6,776 nucleotides of DNA from Boseongicola sp. SB0662_bin_57. Lineage in GTDB: Bacteria; Pseudomonadota; Alphaproteobacteria; Rhodobacterales; Rhodobacteraceae. The notes beneath the pieces were generated by a model that was given only the letters and a program-made list of their open reading frames with translations, had not been told where the DNA came from and searched no databases. Positions 5,182 through 6,776 of this stretch are shown piece after piece. Position numbers and translations under genes: made by a program. The stretch's first letter is position 1. Every line of letters starts with the position of its first letter. The stretch lies in NCBI GenBank assembly GCA_009839535.1, contig VXPN01000070.1, positions 1 to 6,776 of the forward strand. Reading direction: 5' to 3'.

Positions 5182-5515
5182 GTTTCGACAAATCGTCCCA
5201 GTCTTTGGCGTTCGATGTCCGTGTTCATGCGCGGGCCATGCAGCGAGCACACTATTTGAGCAATTTCCGTTTGGCTTAAATTGGCGTCCGCGACAGTTAA
5301 GCCAGCTTAAATTACGGTTGCGACCGGAGGTCTCGATGATTCACGGACGCCGAACAGTCGAACCTTGGCGATGTTGCAGTCAGCGCATGGTGCCGGATCG
5401 GTTGCCATGTGAAAATCGGCGCATTGCTGACTGGCTGTTCTGTCCAGGTCGGCGTGCGCAATCCCGGTTGCCTCACCAAGTGTTTCGTGCAAGCGGTTCA
5501 GAAAGCGAGGGTCAT
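5182..5515. other. Intergenic region upstream of kdsB
   Basis: No gene is supported here. The plus-strand frame of kdsB is open far upstream (to 4769), but the extension has no family character. A 61-aa minus-strand frame (5492-5307) has no recognisable motif or ribosome site. The stretch contains the TTAAGC dyads and an 8-bp inverted pair, GGCGTCCG (5283-5290) and CGGACGCC (5344-5351). The kdsB promoter should lie here, but I see no convincing -35/-10 pair. Confidence 0.5.
5273..5313. repeat. Cluster of TTAAGC palindromes
   Basis: GGCTTAA (5273-5279) is the exact inverse of TTAAGCC (5297-5303). The latter also begins a 14-bp palindrome, TTAAGC-CA-GCTTAA (5297-5310). CTTAAATT occurs twice as a direct repeat (5275-5282 and 5306-5313). 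It is an A/T-rich island in G/C-rich surroundings. It could be a regulator-binding region for kdsB or the terminal repeat of the insertion remnant at 5092-5181; the sequence does not decide between these. Confidence 0.45.
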
Positions 5516-6307
5516 TTGCGGAACGTCATCTTCATTCCGGCACGCTACCCATCTGTCCGTTTTCCGGGCAAACCACTGGCATTGCTCAGGGGCGCAACCG
5601 GCGATGCGCGGCCGCTGATCCAAAGAAGCTGGGAAGTGGCCTGCGAGGTTGCCGGCATCAGCGCCGCATACGTCCTGACTGACGACCGGCGCATTGCCGA
5701 TGCCGCGGAAGCGTTCGGAGCGGACGTGATGATCACATCCGAGCGCCCGCGAAACGGGACGGAGCGTTGCGCGGAGGCCCTTCGGATGCTGGAGGATGAA
5801 CCTGACGTCGTGATCAACCTCCAGGGCGACGCGCCGCTGACACCGCCGCACTATGTCGAGGCGCTGTCCGATGCCATGAGAGACCCCGCCGTCCAGGTCG
5901 CGACCCCTGTCCTCAAGACGGAAGAAGATCATCTCGCTTCGCTCCGTGCAGACCGGGCTGCCGGGCGGGTAGGCGCGACGACGGCGGTGTTCAGTCAGGG
6001 CGGCAATGCGCTCTATTTTTCGAAGGAGGTGCTGCCCTTTGGTGACCGGAGCACGAAGTCCGGCACGCAGACCTTTCACCATGTCGGCTGCTACGCCTAT
6101 CGCCCCGAAGCGCTAAGGCGATATGCCGATTTGGCGGTTGGTGCACTCGAGGCGGCGGAAGGTCTTGAACAACTGCGCTTCCTTGAATTCGGGATTCCCG
6201 TTCGATGTGTCGAGGTCGAGGCACACGGACGAGCCTTCTGGGAGTTGAACAATCCCTCGGATATACCTCTCATCGAGCAGATCATGCAGCGGGAGGGCAT
6301 CGAATGA
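5516..6307 (+). CDS. kdsB: 3-deoxy-manno-octulosonate cytidylyltransferase (CMP-KDO synthetase)
   Basis: Cytoplasmic enzyme that couples KDO to CTP, giving CMP-KDO and pyrophosphate; CMP-KDO is the donor for LPS core and for KDO-containing capsules. Motifs: IPARY...FPGKPL (7-21), the nucleotide-binding signature; TDD (55-57); NGTERC (80-85); NLQGDAPL (101-108); ALYFSK (165-170); FHHVGCYAYR (187-196); LEQLRFLEFG (217-226); and FWELNNPSD (241-249). At 263 aa the length is normal. Most KdsB proteins have GDEP where this has GDAP, as I recall for a Rhodobacterales-type sub-group. The TTG start at 5516 places VIFIPARY at the N-terminus, where the family begins, and follows GCGAGGG at 5505-5511 with a 4-nt gap. 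The longer open frame to 4769 is spurious. The gene overlaps kdsA by 4 nt (ATGA), so the two form an operon. Confidence 0.9.
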   Translation: MRNVIFIPARYPSVRFPGKPLALLRGATGDARPLIQRSWEVACEVAGISAAYVLTDDRRIADAAEAFGADVMITSERPRNGTERCAEALRMLEDEPDVVINLQGDAPLTPPHYVEALSDAMRDPAVQVATPVLKTEEDHLASLRADRAAGRVGATTAVFSQGGNALYFSKEVLPFGDRSTKSGTQTFHHVGCYAYRPEALRRYADLAVGALEAAEGLEQLRFLEFGIPVRCVEVEAHGRAFWELNNPSDIPLIEQIMQREGIE

Positions 6308-6776
6308 GAGAGGTCAGCGTGGCAAACGTGACGTTCGGCAACACAAGGCCGCTCGTCCTGATCGCGGGACCCTGCCAGCTCGAAAGCCTTGAACACTCAC
6401 GGATGCTGGCGGAGAGGCTCTTGGGACTCTGCCAGGACGTCGGAATCGGCTACGTCTTCAAGGCAAGCTACGACAAGGCCAACCGGTCGGGCCTGGAAGG
6501 GCAGCGCGGGCCGGGAATCGACGAGGGCCTTTCGATTCTGAGCGCGATACGCGACGAGTTCGGCTGCCCGGCCCTGACCGATGTTCACGAAACCGCGCAC
6601 TGTGCACCTGCCGCCGAGGCAGTGGACATCCTGCAGATCCCGGCCTTCCTTTGCCGCCAGACCGACCTTCTTGTTGCCGCCGGGGAGACCGGCGCGGCCG
6701 TCAACGTGAAGAAGGGGCAGTTCATGGCGCCTTGGAACGTCGGCAACATCGTCGAGAAGATCGAGTCCACCGGCAA
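6304..6776 (+). CDS. kdsA: 3-deoxy-8-phosphooctulonate synthase (KDO-8-P synthase), 5' part
   Basis: Cytoplasmic aldolase-type synthase that condenses phosphoenolpyruvate and arabinose-5-phosphate to KDO-8-phosphate, the committed step to KDO. The 157 codons present (usual length about 280) run off the window end. Motifs: LIAGPCQLES (19-28), FKASYDKANRSG (52-63), RGPGIDEGL (68-76), LTDVHE (91-96), DILQIPAFLCRQTDLL (108-123) and VNVKKGQFMAPW (133-144). Cys24 in the AGPC motif marks the metal-dependent class (Asn stands there in the E. coli type); the other metal ligands lie beyond the window. The ATG at 6304 overlaps the kdsB stop (ATGA) and has GGGAGGG at 6291-6297 with a 6-nt gap. A kdsA paired with kdsB like this often belongs to a capsule or LPS locus, which presumably continues to the right. 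Confidence 0.93.
   Translation, partial: MREVSVANVTFGNTRPLVLIAGPCQLESLEHSRMLAERLLGLCQDVGIGYVFKASYDKANRSGLEGQRGPGIDEGLSILSAIRDEFGCPALTDVHETAHCAPAAEAVDILQIPAFLCRQTDLLVAAGETGAAVNVKKGQFMAPWNVGNIVEKIESTG

Noticed and set aside
5307..5492. Minus-strand 61-aa frame with several Cys and His residues, zinc-finger-like at first sight
   Set aside because: The Cys/His spacing does not match a known finger (CADC is not paired with a second CxxC), there is no ribosome site, and it covers the TTAAGC repeat cluster.
4769..5515. N-terminal extension of the kdsB frame, giving a 512-aa protein
   Set aside because: KdsB homology begins exactly at the TTG at 5516, which has a ribosome site. The upstream 249 codons have no family character and run antisense over the 250-aa gene and the transposase scrap.
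1..6776. CRISPR array, tRNA, rRNA or prophage attachment repeats
   Set aside because: I saw no regularly spaced repeats, no cloverleaf tRNA with the conserved arms and no long flanking direct repeats. The nested structure at 2462-2530 lacks T-arm and anticodon features.

Overview
The window reads as G+C-rich alphaproteobacterial DNA, probably Rhodobacterales-like. This is inferred from the codon usage and from the style of the KdsB and KdsA proteins. It is an accessory, defence-island type segment next to a KDO (capsule or LPS sugar) biosynthesis locus. All calls come from reading the sequence and recalling families; no database search was run.

Layout. (1) Positions 1-124 are a regulatory leader with two copies of a dyad operator. 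(2) Positions 125-1836 (+) carry an AbiEi-type antitoxin and an AbiEii nucleotidyltransferase toxin, overlapping by 4 nt (a type IV toxin-antitoxin / abortive infection pair). (3) Positions 1837-2587 are a mobile-DNA scar. It holds three copies of a TATGTTGCG repeat, the C-terminal remnant of a tyrosine recombinase on the minus strand that has lost its box II catalytic arginine, and a compact nested stem-loop structure resembling an IS200/IS605-type end. (4) Positions 2588-4918 (-) are a tightly overlapping three-gene operon, read from 4918 down to 2588: an uncharacterised 250-aa protein, a 345-aa protein with a C-terminal Xre/MbcA/ParS antitoxin module and a long uncharacterised N-terminal part, and a RES-domain toxin. 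(5) Positions 4919-5515 are intergenic, with a possible promoter and dyads for the operon, a probable transposase C-terminal scrap and a cluster of TTAAGC palindromes. (6) Positions 5516-6776 (+) carry kdsB and the 5' part of kdsA, coupled by an ATGA overlap.

How the genes work together. Two toxin-antitoxin modules of different biochemistry point towards each other across the recombinase scar, as is common in defence and genomic-island DNA. The AbiE pair should be autorepressed by AbiEi at the two dyads. In the RES operon the HTH protein is the expected antitoxin and repressor and the RES enzyme the expected NAD+-consuming toxin. The first gene and the roughly 240-residue N-terminal part of the antitoxin are not part of the usual two-gene res-xre module, and they are the most interesting part of the window. 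The kdsB-kdsA pair is metabolic: KdsA makes KDO-8-phosphate and KdsB activates KDO to CMP-KDO for surface polysaccharide.
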